Shown here: one piece after another, positions 9,673 to 20,305 of the stretch
How positions within the stretch are numbered: position 1 is the first letter of the stretch
How the letters are laid out: each line of letters opens with the position of its first letter
Assembly: GCF_003265705.1 (NCBI RefSeq)
Contig: NW_020313278.1
Coordinates: 79,015-143,014 of the forward strand
DNA length: 64,000 bases
Origin: Callorhinus ursinus
Taxonomy: Eukaryota; Chordata; Mammalia; Carnivora; Otariidae
Direction: 5' to 3'
Made by a program: the position numbers and the translations under genes
The notes under the pieces: model-generated
Seen by the model: the letters and a program-made list of their open reading frames with translations, nothing else
Told to the model about the DNA's origin: nothing
Database searches by the model: none

Positions 9673-10675
9673 GCGTCATGGTCAGTTTCCCCTTCTGATG
9701 GAACCATCAGCTGCCTTGTCCACCCTGTGTCCATTCTCTCATCTGTCCATGTTGGAGACAAGCTGAGCAGTCCTCGAAACTTTTGGTGGGTCCTAGAAAA
9801 AAATATAAGTGGCTCCAAGTGATTAGCATTTACCTTAGTAATAGATGCGGCACCCAACGTAGGTTGGACATCTGGTGTGTGGGTGTCAAACAAGGCACGA
9901 GGTCCTGAAAGTAAGCAAACAACCCTAAATGAGATCAGTGTCATTGTCTGTGAAGATCGACCATGTTGAGATTGAGTCACTTGCAGGATGTGAGTACCTT
10001 TGCATGGTGAGGAAAGAGGGGTGAGAGAGTCATGAGGACAGACGCCCGAAGCATGCAGTTAAAGGGTCAAGAAGGAGGGGCTGCAGGGTGGCTCTTGGGT
10101 TTGGAGCCCGAGAAAGTGGGTGCCATGTTGATTGTCAGAGCTAGGAAGGGGTATGGCTTCACAGAGAACTGTGAGATGGGGAGGGCCTAAGCAGGGCTTG
10201 CAGAGGAGCCAAAGGAGGGGATATTGAGAAGGCGGTCTCCGGGAAGTCAGGAGAGGAGAGTGGGGAAGAGAAGAATTATGGCAGAGATGCTGGAGAAAAC
10301 GAAAGTGCAGGGAGGCACTATTACTTCCCTCAGCTAGCAAGCTGCCAGGCAGGTTCTGGGACTCTCCAGTTCCAAAGACCACGCTCTTTCTATCAGATCA
10401 TCTGTCTTACAGAAGAGACGTGGGGGAGTGTAGGGTCCCAAAAAAACCTGGATCTGGCAACATTCAGAATAGCAAGGTTCATGATGGGGGTGAGGGATGC
10501 ATTTATGGGAGGAGAGAAGCCTGACTATAAAAGATTACAAATGACAGCGACGAATCGGAAAGAAAGATGATGAAGGTGGCTATGTAGAAAGAGAGGGGAC
10601 AGAACTTTTAGTGGACAGGAGGTCGAAGAGGTACTTTAGAGATACGGTGATCCAGAATCAGTAATGGATACATGG
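9673..10675. other. Unassigned non-coding sequence
   Basis: The part around 10480-10640 has the feel of an old repeat (GGGAGGAGAGAAGCCTGACT), but I could not assign it. No exon signal was found. Confidence 0.45.
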
Positions 10676-10748
10676 TAGTATAGAATTGGGGCTCTAGAAT
10701 TAAGTAATGAGCTCAAATCCAGACTCTACTGTTTAGCTATGCCATAAA
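10676..10748 (-). repeat. MIR fragment
   Basis: GGGGCTCTAGAATTAAG followed by CAAATCCAGACTCTACTGTT matches the 3' half of a reversed MIR ('ctctggagtcagac..gaatcccagctctgcc'). Confidence 0.45.
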
Positions 10749-10754
10749 GCAGAA

Positions 10755-10960
10755 AACCCCAATTGGGATAGCTGTGTCCTGCAGGAGACAAGACACGTGG
10801 CAATGTCTGGAGACCTTTTATCTTCACAACTGGGATGGAGCAGGTAGAGGCCACTGATGCTGCTCAACATCCTACAATACACAGGGAAATCTCCCTATAG
10901 CATAACTCAGCCCAAAATGCCAATAGTGCTGAGATCGAGCAACACAGCCCTAACAAGAAC
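10755..10960 (-). repeat. MER5-like hAT fossil
   Basis: CACGTGGCAATGTCTGGAGA, CAACATCCTACAATACACAG and CCAAAATGCCAATAGTGCTG in this order are the reverse of the mammalian element seen in forward orientation at 24930-25145 ('cactgttgacatttt..gcatcgtagg..caaccaaaactg'). The family assignment is from memory. Confidence 0.5.
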
Positions 10961-10971
10961 ATTTCTTAAGA

Positions 10972-11191
10972 TCTTTAGAACTAGTGGGCGCCTGGGTGGC
11001 TCAGTCAGTTAAGCGTCTGCTTTCAGCTCGGGTCATGATCCCAGGGTCTTTGGATCGAGTCCCATGTCGGGCTCCCTGCTCGGCAGGGAGCCTGCTTCTC
11101 CCTCTCTCTCTGCCTGCTGCTCTGCCTACTTGTGCTCTCTCTCTCTGTCAAATAAATAAAATCTTTAAAAAAAAAAGTCTTTAGAACTAGT
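10972..11191 (+). mobile_element. Can-SINE with exact 14-bp TSD
   Basis: The body (10986 to about 11177) begins GGGCGCCTGGGTGGCTCAGT and has box B-like GGATCGAGTCCC, a CT-rich body and an AAATAAATAAAATCTTTAAA tail. TCTTTAGAACTAGT at 10972-10985 is repeated exactly at 11178-11191. The exact TSD suggests a rather recent insertion. Confidence 0.95.
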
Positions 11192-11883
11192 TTCCCTCAA
11201 CCATAAAGCAGGAATAACGGTGATGCTTGCTTCCTGGGCATTTGGGGATTTACTGAGCTAACATGTGTCAAGTGCATGGTGCTAGCAAGCCCTCAGGACC
11301 CCACCATCATCATCCTCATTGTTTTTACCATTTTGTGCGATGGACCCACGTATTGCCTTACACTTACTGGGTGCAAGAGCAGGGTTCAGTGACAGTCAGG
11401 AAGGGGGTGGCTTTAGTGGTTATGTGTCAGGGCCCTCGATTCCTGGGTCCTTCTTTGTGGGGCGTGGTTTGGGCCGGAGGGGACAGCAGAAGCTGCCTTT
11501 AGGATGGGTACATTGTTTCTTCAACCCTGGAGATTCCCTGGATGTCCTGGCCTCAGAAACAGAAATATTTCCTGCAGTAGGGTCTTATGGAGGAAGGAGA
11601 GAAGCTGACCATCAGCTGGGTCAGAACTAAACCACTTCTGACAGAAATGGTTTCCAGGCAATTGAGCGGATTCTGTTCCATTGCAATGGGCTGTTTGGTG
11701 GCAGAATGGGATAGATATTCCTTTGGGGTACTTTCAATCAAAGGAGAAAGCAGATTAATAGCAAATGGAAATATGTATATTTGGATAATTGTATTTGTCA
11801 TACCTGAGTATCCTTCTGTTTTCCAAGGTGGCATAAAAAGCAATTGAATAGACCTGGGGAAATGTAAATGTTTTGTTACCGGG
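11192..11883. other. Unassigned non-coding sequence
   Basis: No repeat or exon was recognised. Overlapping open frames up to 146 codons on the minus strand depend on the neighbouring (TG)n. Confidence 0.5.
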
Positions 11884-11936
<53 letters not shown>

Positions 11937-11946
11937 TGTACGTGTA
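11884..11946. repeat. (TG)n microsatellite with ACGTGT end
   Basis: About 24 uninterrupted TG units at 11885-11932, followed by TACGTGTACGTGTACC. Alternating purine-pyrimidine throughout, so it can form Z-DNA and is probably length-polymorphic. Confidence 0.95.
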
Positions 11947-12539
11947 CCCGTTAAATAAAAATTGCCTGCAAAAGAGCTGTGGTAGAGAAGCACATTTGAA
12001 AGATTCCTCCTCCAGTCAGACTTACTTAGCTCCTTAATCCCTTACGTTGGCAGTTGAACCCTAAGGACAGGTCTGGTGCACAGCGGAGCAATAAACAAAC
12101 ACAGCCCAGGGCTCCTGGCATCATGGAAAAAAAATCGCCCATTTCTTGTAAATAGATTGCAATAAAACAATAGCGACTCAGCATTTAGTGGAAGAGAAAA
12201 TCAACCGAGAGGAGCTCTGACTTGGTGGCCTTTAAGCTACAGGGACAAACAAAAGGACATCGAAATGGACTTGGATGGATCCTTTCAAAACAACCAGCAT
12301 TTGAAGGTTTATTCATCAACCTCTCAGGCACAATATCAGACTGTTTTAACTGGACTGAAGGTTAAAAGCAAATAAAAAAAAAAATGGCCCATCAATCATC
12401 CAGAAGACTAGTGTTCTAATGTCAACGACTTTTTTTTCCCTGCTCTGTTTTCATGTCTTTGCCCTGGTCTGGATGAACGCCTGTCTTTCACAGACTAGGT
12501 AAAAGAAAATCAAAGGATCCACTGCTTGTCAGGGACATC
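11947..12539. other. Unassigned non-coding sequence
   Basis: No repeat was recognised. The part at 12100-12310 is balanced in composition and repeat-free, and could be tested for conservation. Confidence 0.45.
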
Positions 12540-12838
12540 TGTGGGAGTATTCTTACTACACTCAGCTGCTCCTTCTTCCTCCTGTCCAAGCCTGCCGGAT
12601 CTCCATCTGGGGACGCCTGTGATTCTGAATTACCCCCCATTTGGAAGGGTGTGGGGATGGAGTGCATGACTTGGGCTAAGCCGATTGGGTCATGACATCC
12701 CCTTTGGCTGCTGTGGTTGGGTCTAATCTGGCCATTTTAGATTTGCCAGCCAGAAATACATTCTTTTCACCATAAGGTCAGTTCTGATGGGTTTTCTGTT
12801 ATTTGTAACCCAAAGAATCTCGACTACTGCAGCGGTCC
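12540..12838 (+). repeat. Ancient interspersed repeat (same family as 8640-9070)
   Basis: GGCTAAGCCGATTGGGTCAT, CATAAGGTCAGTTCTGATGG and TTTCTGTTATTTGTAACCCA are in the order seen in the related copies. Confidence 0.4.
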
Positions 12839-12869
12839 CATACCTCAATGTCTTGATTGCTCAAGTGCA

Positions 12870-13250
12870 TTTAGTATATTAGTTTTCTACATCTACTCTG
12901 ACAAATCACCACAGACTCAGTGGCTTACACGACACGAATTTATTGTGCCTTAGGTCGGAAATCTGCCACTCTTCTCATTGGACTAAAATCAAGGGGTTGG
13001 CAGAACTATGATCCTTTCTGGAGGTTCTAGGGGAAAATCGGTTTCTGTGACTTTTCCACCTTCTGAGGCTGGGGACCCTTCCCCCATCTTCAAAGCCAGC
13101 AACAAGGCACCCTCTAATAGTGCTTCTGTGGGCACGTCTCTTTCTTTGGCTCACTTCTGTCTCTCTGTCTCTCGTGCTTCTCTTGGATGGACTACCCCCA
13201 CATGCTTATGCTGTCAGACTACCACCTAACACAGGATAATGGGATGGAGC
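12870..13250 (-). repeat. MLT1 (MaLR) LTR, reversed
   Basis: ACAAATCACCACAGACTCAG and TGGCTTACACGAC are the reversed MLT1 3' end. CTAAAATCAAGGGGTTGGCA, GGAGGTTCTAGGGGAAAATC and TCTTCAAAGCCAGCAACAAG follow in the usual order. The LTR is old and has no open internal region beside it. Confidence 0.65.
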
Positions 13251-13447
13251 GGGTAAAGGAATATAATCGATAGTCTTAAATTAGCAGGCAATATATTTTT
13301 GCCTTTGATATTTTTTGAAAAGAATGGATGACCATATAAACCCATTGCCAAGCTTCCTCCCAGGGTTTTGGGAAGAGCCAGTGTGAGAGAGGGGCCTTGA
13401 ATCTGAAGGTGAGGTTCAGGAATTATGGCACATTCGTGGATGTGATC

Positions 13448-13581
13448 AAAGGGAGGGGGGGTTGCCAGGCTGGCTCAGTCGGTGGAGCGTGCGACTCTTG
13501 ATCTCAGGGTTGTGAGTTTGAGCCCCACGTTGGGTGTAGAGATTACTTAAAAATAAAAATAAAAATAAATAAAAGGGAAGG
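13448..13581 (+). mobile_element. Short tRNA-Lys-like SINE (older Can-SINE type) with about 10-bp TSD
   Basis: The head (13464-13536) is followed directly by TAGAGATTACTTAAAAATAA and an A-rich tail, without the CT-rich body of the other SINEs here. Flanks AAAGGGAGGG and AAAGGGAAGG fit a 10-bp TSD with one mismatch. Confidence 0.8.
13464..13536 (+). ncRNA. tRNA-Lys(CTT)-like SINE head, 73 nt
   Basis: The head keeps tRNA length. Box A-like TGGCTCAGTCGGTGG, loop CTCTTGA with CTT at 13497-13499 (position 34 counted from 13464), and box B-like TTTGAGCCCC are in the right places. From memory of tRNA-Lys(CTT) it differs at roughly eleven sites. The anticodon stem has one mismatch and the acceptor stem relies on G-U pairs, so it is a SINE head and not a working tRNA gene. 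Confidence 0.6.
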
Positions 13582-14262
13582 TCATGAGGCTTTTGTTTCA
13601 TGAGTTATGTGATAAACTGGAAGTTTTGGGGACTGCAGTTTATTTGATTGGCCAACGTAGTCTTCCTGGACACAGATGACACAGATCTGGGATGGATAGT
13701 TTATTGTCTCCTTCTCCAATGGTTTGGCATTTTACTATTCCCCAAACCTTTTTACATGCACGCTCTCATTAGAAAGTTGTTTTCTTAAATTTTCCCATAG
13801 CCTGTAACCTATTTTTAGTTACTTGTATAATGAAAGTGGGGTGTGTGTGTGTTGGACAGTGGTGTGCATGCTCCCCTATGACCAATGAGAACTTTTTAGT
13901 GAGTCCAGTGTGTCTTTTGGGATGAGTTTTCCCCCAAGATCCAGGGGGAGCTTATTTGCCTGTCCAGTACACAGGAATAGACATGCTCTCTCAGGAAATA
14001 CACAGGGGTTAAAACCAGAGAACCACTCAATTAGATACAAAATACAGCATCTTTCCATAAAGATGCTTACAAAACTGCCCCTCATTTAGCAGACATCCAC
14101 TGAGTATCTCCTATGTTGTGATTACTCTGCAAAGTGGTTGGAACACAATGGGGAAAATTGAGAAAAACTGTGAAAGGCTTTGACATGAACCAAAAAGATT
14201 AGTGGGTGTCCCACCTGGCAGTCTGCTCTGCATTATCTCTGCCTTTGCCGGTCTTTGAGCTA
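13582..14262. other. Unassigned non-coding sequence
   Basis: Nothing recognised beyond a short GTGTGTGTGTG run near 13845. Confidence 0.5.
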
Positions 14263-14600
14263 CTTTACAGCTCTGTAAATTGTATAAATTGTAGAAGACT
14301 GATAGCAATGCAAATGGTTCTTATTCATAGAAATTCAAAATGTGTTCCATGGAAGGCAAATGATTGATGCCCCGTGGATATTGACCACTCTTGCCTGTTT
14401 GGCTTCTATTTGTAATTTTTTTCCCCCAACATTTCTGATGCCTGTCCTGTATATTTCTCTGCCCTTCGGATTCTCCTTTTGAACATCAACATCTTACTGG
14501 TTCCTTCATTAATGAAAGAGTTAAATGGAAATTTTTGAGATGTGTTCATGTTATATTTGTAAAAAAAAAAAAAAGTCATGATTTTACCATTTTTAAACAC
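14263..14600 (+). repeat. Unclassified old repeat, paralogous to 63545-63850
   Basis: GACTGATAGCAATGCAAATG, TTCTTATTCATAGAAA, GGATATTGACCA and CATCTTACTGGTTCCTTCAT are matched in the same order at the far end of the window. I know of no family name for it. Confidence 0.5.
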
Positions 14601-16050
14601 GTACCCTTTAGCAACACATAAGCTTCATGGAGGTTACAGCCCGCAGAGACATTAACCACATTAGCTCATACAACACACGCTGGTGGGCTCTGAAGGAACC
14701 CTGAGTCCATAACAGGGGGACCTGGTATTATCTGTTTGATCAGGGCAGGATCCCCCATGAAAATGACATTTGAGTTGATCAAGCAGGAGTTTACAAGGTG
14801 TGTACAAGAGAGAAGGATTCAGGAGCAAACAAGCCTGTCATGAAAGCAGGTCAAGATCATTTCTCCCAGGAGATTTGCGGTTCTGGGGGAGAGTGGGCTT
14901 TGGACAATCAATCAGAGAAGCTGGAAGATTTAGCAGCTGCCATTGTCTGTGCTTCATGATAAGCCAGGGAGCCATCTTCAAGTGGGATGTGGCCAGGGGT
15001 TTGGAGAGATGGAAGCCCAGAACCTGGGGGCTGTCCCTCACCTCCCTTTGCTGGGAGGAGTGTTGCAGCCACTTGCTTTGATGATCAGTCTCCTTTGAAA
15101 TGCATTCACTCCAGGCCCTTACGATGCAGATGTTGCATTTCCGAAAATGGTAGCATCATTAAGAGAGAAGGAACCTGGCTTTTCTCTGTGACTAGCGCAG
15201 ACCTTTAAACCTATTTTCATCAAACCCCGTAGGTATTGAATTAGTAGAACATCATAGTTTCCTGACCATTTTTATTCTGGAACCTAGCATCGGGTTATTT
15301 CGTGAGCAGATGCTTTTCCATAGGAGTGCCCTTCTTCCAGAAATTTGTGGGTTCCTGCACGTCATTGACCTGAGTGTCATCTCCTCAGAGAGGCCTTTCC
15401 AGATCATCCACCTGAAATTGCAAGCCCCCCACCCATTCCCCTAATCTCTACCATATACCGTGTCTCCTCCAGGAGCCATTCTCCCCCAGTTCCAAGAAAA
15501 TTTTAGCTGAGACCAAAGGTGAGCAGGGAGGAAGGGTGAGACACCAATAAAAATGTCTCTTTGTGTTCCTTAAAAACAGAAACAAAAGCTTCTCAATTGA
15601 TTTCTGTCTATTTTTGGTGTAAAGCACCAAAAGGAATCCACTCAGCTGATTGGGTTTACTCGGAAGGAACATAACTCCAGTGAGGACATTCAAATGAAAG
15701 ATTTTGACATAGAGTTAGTTAAGAGTACTGTTGCGTATATATTTGTAAGAAGTTGTTTTTATGGGCCTGGGGAAGACTCTCCCAGCCCCAGAGAATTTCC
15801 CTCACAGATGGCTGATGAAGCTGCAGATCTGGCTTTGGGTTTTATTGGTCCTTTGTCAGATGGAATTGTCTCTGAGACATGTGAGCCTACACACATAGCC
15901 CCATATCTGCCTTCAGAAAGTTCACTGTTTGGCCTTCCCAGGTATTAACCCCCAGGTGTGAATGAGATCATCAGATCATTTAAAACTTGCAAGTACCCTG
16001 ACACTAAAAGCATATATTGGTTATATAGATGGTAGTCACAATAATAATAA
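14601..16050. other. Mostly unassigned; possible L2 scrap near 15340-15430
   Basis: GAGTGTCATCTCCTCAGAGA..GGCCTTTCCAGATCAT resembles the part of L2 that encodes '...aatgtcacctcctcagagaagcc...'. The rest is unassigned. Open frames up to 93 codons have no recognisable domains. Confidence 0.4.
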
Positions 16051-16054
16051 TAAT

Positions 16055-16290
16055 AATATCCAATGTTTATGACATCCATGTGCCAACCACCATACCAAAC
16101 ACTCTCATAGATTATTTCATTTCTGCCCAAATGCCCTGTGAAATAGGTTTTATGGTTCACATGAACAGGAGGAAGTTGGCCCAGAGAGGTTACATGGGTG
16201 TGTGGCCTAGTCACACCAAGATGGGAAACCAGGATTCCAACCAAAGCAGTCTGACCCAATATCCACTGTCTTCCAACTCATGGAGTGTTT
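16055..16290 (+). repeat. MIR SINE fossil
   Basis: ATGTGCCAACCACCATACCA, GATTATTTCATTTCTGCCC, GCCCAGAGAGGTTACATG and CAGGATTCCAACC follow MIR order. It is preceded by an (ATA)n run at 16040-16060. Confidence 0.75.
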
Positions 16291-16429
16291 TTCCTATTTA
16301 TACTCAGTTCATCCATACAACAAAGGCGGTGAGGGGGGTGGTAGCTCTCACATTGTTTTAAGCCACAGAACCTGATTCTCAAGCAGTGAAGTGATTCACC
16401 TAAAGTTCAGGTTTCAACACTGTCTACAT

Positions 16430-16582
16430 TGTATAATCACTCAGAGCTTTAAAAAATCTCATGCCGGGGCCTAGTCCCTACTAAGAGATTCTGATTTACA
16501 TGATTTATTTGCTCTAGGGAAGGCCCAGTCACCGACATAACTATTTTTTAAGCATCCCCATGCAGAACCACTGTGATTGTTT
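16430..16582 (+). repeat. MER5A/MER20-like hAT fossil
   Basis: GAGCTTTAAAAAATCTCATG, CGGGGCCTAGTCCCTACTAAG, AGATTCTGATTTA and CAGAACCACTG fit the short hAT-Charlie element with 'agattctgattcagt' in its centre. Confidence 0.6.
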
Positions 16583-16689
16583 GTTAAGCAAAGTTGCGAT
16601 TTCTTTTTAACTCAAGTCTTGCGCACCATCCAGCAGACAGGGGATCAGAGTCTAGCTGGAGTTCAGTGGGTTGCATTGTGGTAGCCTCA

Positions 16690-17000
16690 CACACTTGGAA
16701 TAGGAGTCTCTAGACAGTCTGGCCTGGGCCCTCCCTCCCTTACCACATGTCACCATCATCCCCTTGACTTTCAGTGTTCTATCCGTAGAGAAATGCTTGC
16801 ATTGCCTCCCCCAAATTCATCATCTCTCTGGTCTCCAGGCTGGTAAGTCATCCATGGTTTGTATAACATGTCTTCCTTTCATTCACCAGGCTGGTTCCTG
16901 TTCATCTATCTGTTAGGTTTCAACTTAAATGTTAGCTCTCGGAGGAAGGCCTCCTGGGCCTGACTTTGCCCTCTTCTGCCTAATGTATGCAACAGTTGTG
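16690..17000 (+). repeat. L2 fragment
   Basis: AGGTTTCAACTTAAATGTTA..CGGAGGAAGGCCTCCTGGGC matches the L2 text '..agctcaaatgtcacctcctccgggaagccttccctgacc'. Confidence 0.55.
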
Positions 17001-17365
17001 TGATTTAGCAAACAAAAACAAGATACCCAGTTAAATTTGAATCACAGGTATTCAATTTTTTTAGTATGTCCCAAATATTGATTGCATGGGAAATACTTAA
17101 ACTAAAAAATATATATTGTTTATATAACATTAAAATGTAACTGCATTTATTCTGGAAACCCTACCAGGAAGCCTTTCAAGATGTGGGGAACGTCTTTTAA
17201 AAGCTCTTCATGTCTTCCCAACCCCAAAATTCCATTAAGCTTATCCTAAGAGAATGAGAACTCATAGAACAGCCTTACTCAAAGGGCCAGCCGTAGGCCA
17301 CCTGATAATAACTATTCAAAAGATTACAAAAGTTATCAACTGTTTAACTTATTAAAAGAAAAGAT
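17001..17365. other. Unassigned AT-rich sequence
   Basis: Contains AT runs (AAAAAATATATATTG). No feature was recognised. Confidence 0.5.
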
Positions 17366-17367
17366 TC

Positions 17368-17500
17368 CCAGAATCCATCTAGGCTTAATGAATCAGAACC
17401 TTAAAATTTTGGTCAGGGGATTTAGACAGTAATCTGCACTTTTAATTAGCAACTCAGGCATTTCTAATGCACACTGAAGTTTGAGAATCTATGCCAAAGA
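17368..17500 (-). repeat. MER5A/MER20-like hAT fossil
   Basis: AATGAATCAGAACCTTAAAA, AGTAATCTGCACTTTTAATT and GAAGTTTGAGAATCTATGCC fit the reversed short hAT element. Confidence 0.55.
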
Positions 17501-17654
17501 AAATCACTTTGCTTTGGTGCGGAACTTTGGGGCCTAATTCTCAAGTGCGTGGAGGTAGGAAAAAGTCAAGACCTATTGCAGTACTGTCTCTGTTTTATCC
17601 CCCTTCACACCCACAGCTCTTAAAGATTGTATCTATCTTGCTCACTGTTCTAGT

Positions 17655-17738
17655 CCTATATGATAATAAGTTTATGTTGTCTGAAGCCACTAAGTGTGTG
17701 GTGATATGTTATAGCAGCAATAGGAAGCTAATACAACA
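17655..17738 (+). repeat. MLT1 3' end fragment
   Basis: GCCACTAAGTGTGTGGTGAT, then GCAGCAATAGGAAGCTAATAC is the conserved MLT1 terminus. Confidence 0.6.
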
Positions 17739-17739
17739 G

Positions 17740-18405
17740 GACATTGTATGCTTTGGTAAGGAGTTTAATCTAAGTATAATGGAATCATTGGAACATTGGG
17801 GGATTTTAAGCAAGGGGGCAATGTAACAGGTATGGAAACCTGGCCATTGTAGTGAAAGAATAGAATCAGATACTATTGCAGATGTCAAGAGGAGAGGTGA
17901 CCATGGGTGTGGATGTACACATGAAGGTTGTAACAAGAAAGGTGGCCAACCATTTCCATTTGCTAAGGGTTGAGGGGATTCCCAAGATACAGGGATTTCT
18001 ATTCAAAATGGAGCCAGTCCTGGCAAACCATGTAGGTTTGTCTGGGACCGAAGGATGCCTGGGTTGTGGGTCTTTTGTTACTAAACTTGGGAAAGTTCCA
18101 GACAACCCTGGATGAGTTGGTCACCCTGGTGAGAAATGAGTGAACTGGTGTTCCATGCAATGGAACTTGGCTGTTTTGTTCAGGGTGAGAGGTGGAAGAT
18201 CTGGACCATTCCTAGATTTGGGCATGAAATTGGATGGATGGGGGCTCCATTTAAGGAATGGAGGGAGATGGTGAAGAGCACATTGGGAGATGTTAGAAAG
18301 GCCAGTTGGGCACCCGGCATTGGGAGTTGGAATGCCGATGGGAGGGAAGGATGCTCACAACAACAAAAAAAATCACCTTATTGTACTTCACCATTTTGCT
18401 AACCA
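17740..18405 (+). repeat. Ancient interspersed repeat, unclassified
   Basis: GGGGGATTTTAAGCAAGGGG followed by GCAATGTAACAGGTATGG and CCTGGCCATTGTAG matches a common old mammalian repeat ('ggattttaagcaggggagtgacatgatctga..ctggctgc'). A smaller piece is at 42815-42990. Minor open frames within (79-88 codons) are not recognisable proteins. Confidence 0.4.
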
Positions 18406-19204
18406 CCAGCCCTGAAGTGATTCCATCTAGAGGCAATTTTTTCTTCACTTGAAAGAATCGTGACAACAGCTACATCCTTACAAATTGAGTTTTTCTTCTA
18501 AGGTGTTTGCTAGAGCTTTACAAGAGGCTGAATCAGTTTCACATGAATTAATGATGGCTATCAAATGGGGGGAAAAGAATGAATTCCAAATAAATACTTA
18601 TTGCATAATTGAAGTTGCAAGAATCCGCTATGAATAAAATATATTTGTATTTACAATGCATAAATTTGATGGCGACACTGGGGCGACACACAGCTTTTTG
18701 ATAAGAACCCTGAACAGTGTTAAATTAGTAATAGGCTGAATACATTTCTTAATTATGTCACTGGTGTTGTGCTCAGGAATACCATTTGCAATAAATTGAG
18801 TCCCATTTGTATGCATGCAGCACAAAGAGAAAGTGCTGTATTTTGAAAATCCTAATGGACTCATGGGAACACAGGTTAATGTCAGCCACTGCTTAAAATT
18901 AGTCCTCAGTTTCAGAGCTTGCAATTGTATTAAGACTTATCATGTACTCTTTTCATCAAGGTAATAATTGCTATAGATTTACATATCCTGCCACATGCAG
19001 AAACATGGAAACATGGATCCTTCAGGGCTTTTCAAAACGGGAAGTAGCTATAAGAAGGGAGTGGGCAGGATATATATATTTATTATATGGTATAAACTAT
19101 ATATATATAGCATAAACAGGATATTTATATCCTGTTTGTACAGGTAATTTTTGCTTCTCAAAACGATTATGAAATAGGTGAAGGGAAAAATGACAAAAGT
19201 GAAA
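18406..19204. other. Unassigned sequence with an AT-rich hairpin
   Basis: The 18600-18930 part is repeat-free and moderately AT-rich. At 19114-19137 lies a 10-bp inverted repeat inside an AT-rich tract. Confidence 0.5.
19114..19137. repeat. Perfect 10-bp inverted repeat, 4-base spacer
   Basis: AAACAGGATA (19114-19123) and TATCCTGTTT (19128-19137) are exact reverse complements around TTTA, adjoining a run of TATATATATA. Confidence 0.95.
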
Positions 19205-19556
19205 GTCACTCATATAGTGGGTTGAATAGTGGCATCAAAAAAAGATATGCCCAAGTCTTGATGCCTGGAACCTTTGAATTTGACCTCATTTAGAGAAAGT
19301 GTCTTTCAAGATGCTATTAATTAAGGATCTCAAGGAGTGGGTCCTAAATCCAATGACAAGTACCCTTATAAGAGAAAGATTTGAGCTTTGAAACACGAGT
19401 ATTTCTAGTGGTTAGACTCTATGGAAACACTCTCCAGGGGCGCCTGGGTGGCTCAGATGGTTAAGCGTCTGCCTTCGGCTCAGGTCAGGATCCCAGAGTC
19501 CTGGGATCGAGTCCCGCATCGGGCTCCCTGCTCCTTGGGAGCCTGCTTCTCCCTCT

Positions 19557-19590
<34 letters not shown>

Positions 19591-19917
19591 CTCATGAATA
19601 AATAAATAAAACATTAAAAAAAAAACACTGTCCAATGGAACACAAAATTGAGGCAGAAACACAGAGAAGGTGATGTCACGACAGAGGCAGAGATTGGAGC
19701 AGCAGGTCTACAAGTAACACTGAGGATTACCAGCAGCCACCTGAAACTAGGGGAAAGGAATGGAACAGATTCTCCTCCAGAGCTTCCAAAAGGAATTCAC
19801 CCTGCAGAAACCTTGATTTCTGACATTTGGTCTTCAGATCTTAGAGAGAGTAAAATGTCTGTTTTTTTAAGGTACCAAGTTTGAGGTTATGGATATGGCA
19901 GCCCAAAGAAACTGATA
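19205..19917 (+). repeat. MLT1 (MaLR) LTR interrupted by a Can-SINE
   Basis: The 5' part reads GGTTGAATAGTGGCATC, ATGCCTGGAACCTTTGAATT, GTACCCTTATAAGAGAAAG. The LTR resumes after the SINE with ACACAGAGAAGGTGATGTCA, ACCTTGATTTCTGACATTTG and GATATGGCAGCCCAAAG..ACTGATAC. Both halves are in the same orientation and in the right order, so the SINE landed in an older LTR. Confidence 0.75.
19425..19634 (+). mobile_element. Can-SINE inside the MLT1 LTR, about 12-bp TSD
   Basis: GGGGCGCCTGGGTGGCTCAG head, box B-like GGATCGAGTCCC, a (CT)n stretch at 19560-19587 and an AATAAATAAATAAAAC tail. AAACACTCTCCA and AAACACTGTCCA flank it, with one mismatch. Confidence 0.9.
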
Positions 19918-19989
19918 CAATCCATATTTCTATCAACTGGAGACAAATATGATTGACCTCTATATGAGAGAGATGCTGTATATATAGGG

Positions 19990-20110
19990 TAGGAGCTATT
20001 AAGAGCCCTGTTTTATGGATAAGGAAACTGAGACACAGAGAAATGAAGCAGTTTGTCAAGGTGAAATAGCTAACATGTAGTAGTGCTGGGATTTGAGCCT
20101 AGGGATACAG
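19990..20110 (+). repeat. MIR fragment
   Basis: GGATAAGGAAACTGAGACAC, GGTGAAATAGCTAACATG and GCTGGGATTTGAGCC are the MIR core and 3' part. Confidence 0.65.
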
Positions 20111-20114
20111 GCTC

Positions 20115-20305
20115 TAGAACTGTGCTTTCCAATATGGTAGCCTCTGGTCACATGGGGCCATTTAAGTTTAAATTTAAGCTAACTAAAATTAAGCCAAATT
20201 TAAAAATTCAGCTCCTCAGCTCCAAGAGCAACATGGCAAGGACTCAGTAGCCACATGTGGCTAGTGACCACCGTGTTGGTCAGCGAGGATTATAGAACAT
20301 TTCCA
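20115..20305 (-). repeat. hAT-like MITE fossil (pair of 8010-8192)
   Basis: CTGTGCTTTCCAATATGGTA at the left end, AAGTTTAAATTTAAGCTAAC inside and GTAGCCACATGTGGCTAGTG near the right end. The element is nearly palindromic, so the strand is uncertain. Confidence 0.5.

Noticed and set aside
11553..11993. 146-codon minus-strand frame with a His-Thr repeat
   Set aside because: The His-Thr run is the (TG)n microsatellite; the rest has no recognisable domain.
13464..13536. Functional tRNA-Lys gene
   Set aside because: Acceptor and anticodon stems are degraded and a SINE-type tail and TSD follow directly.
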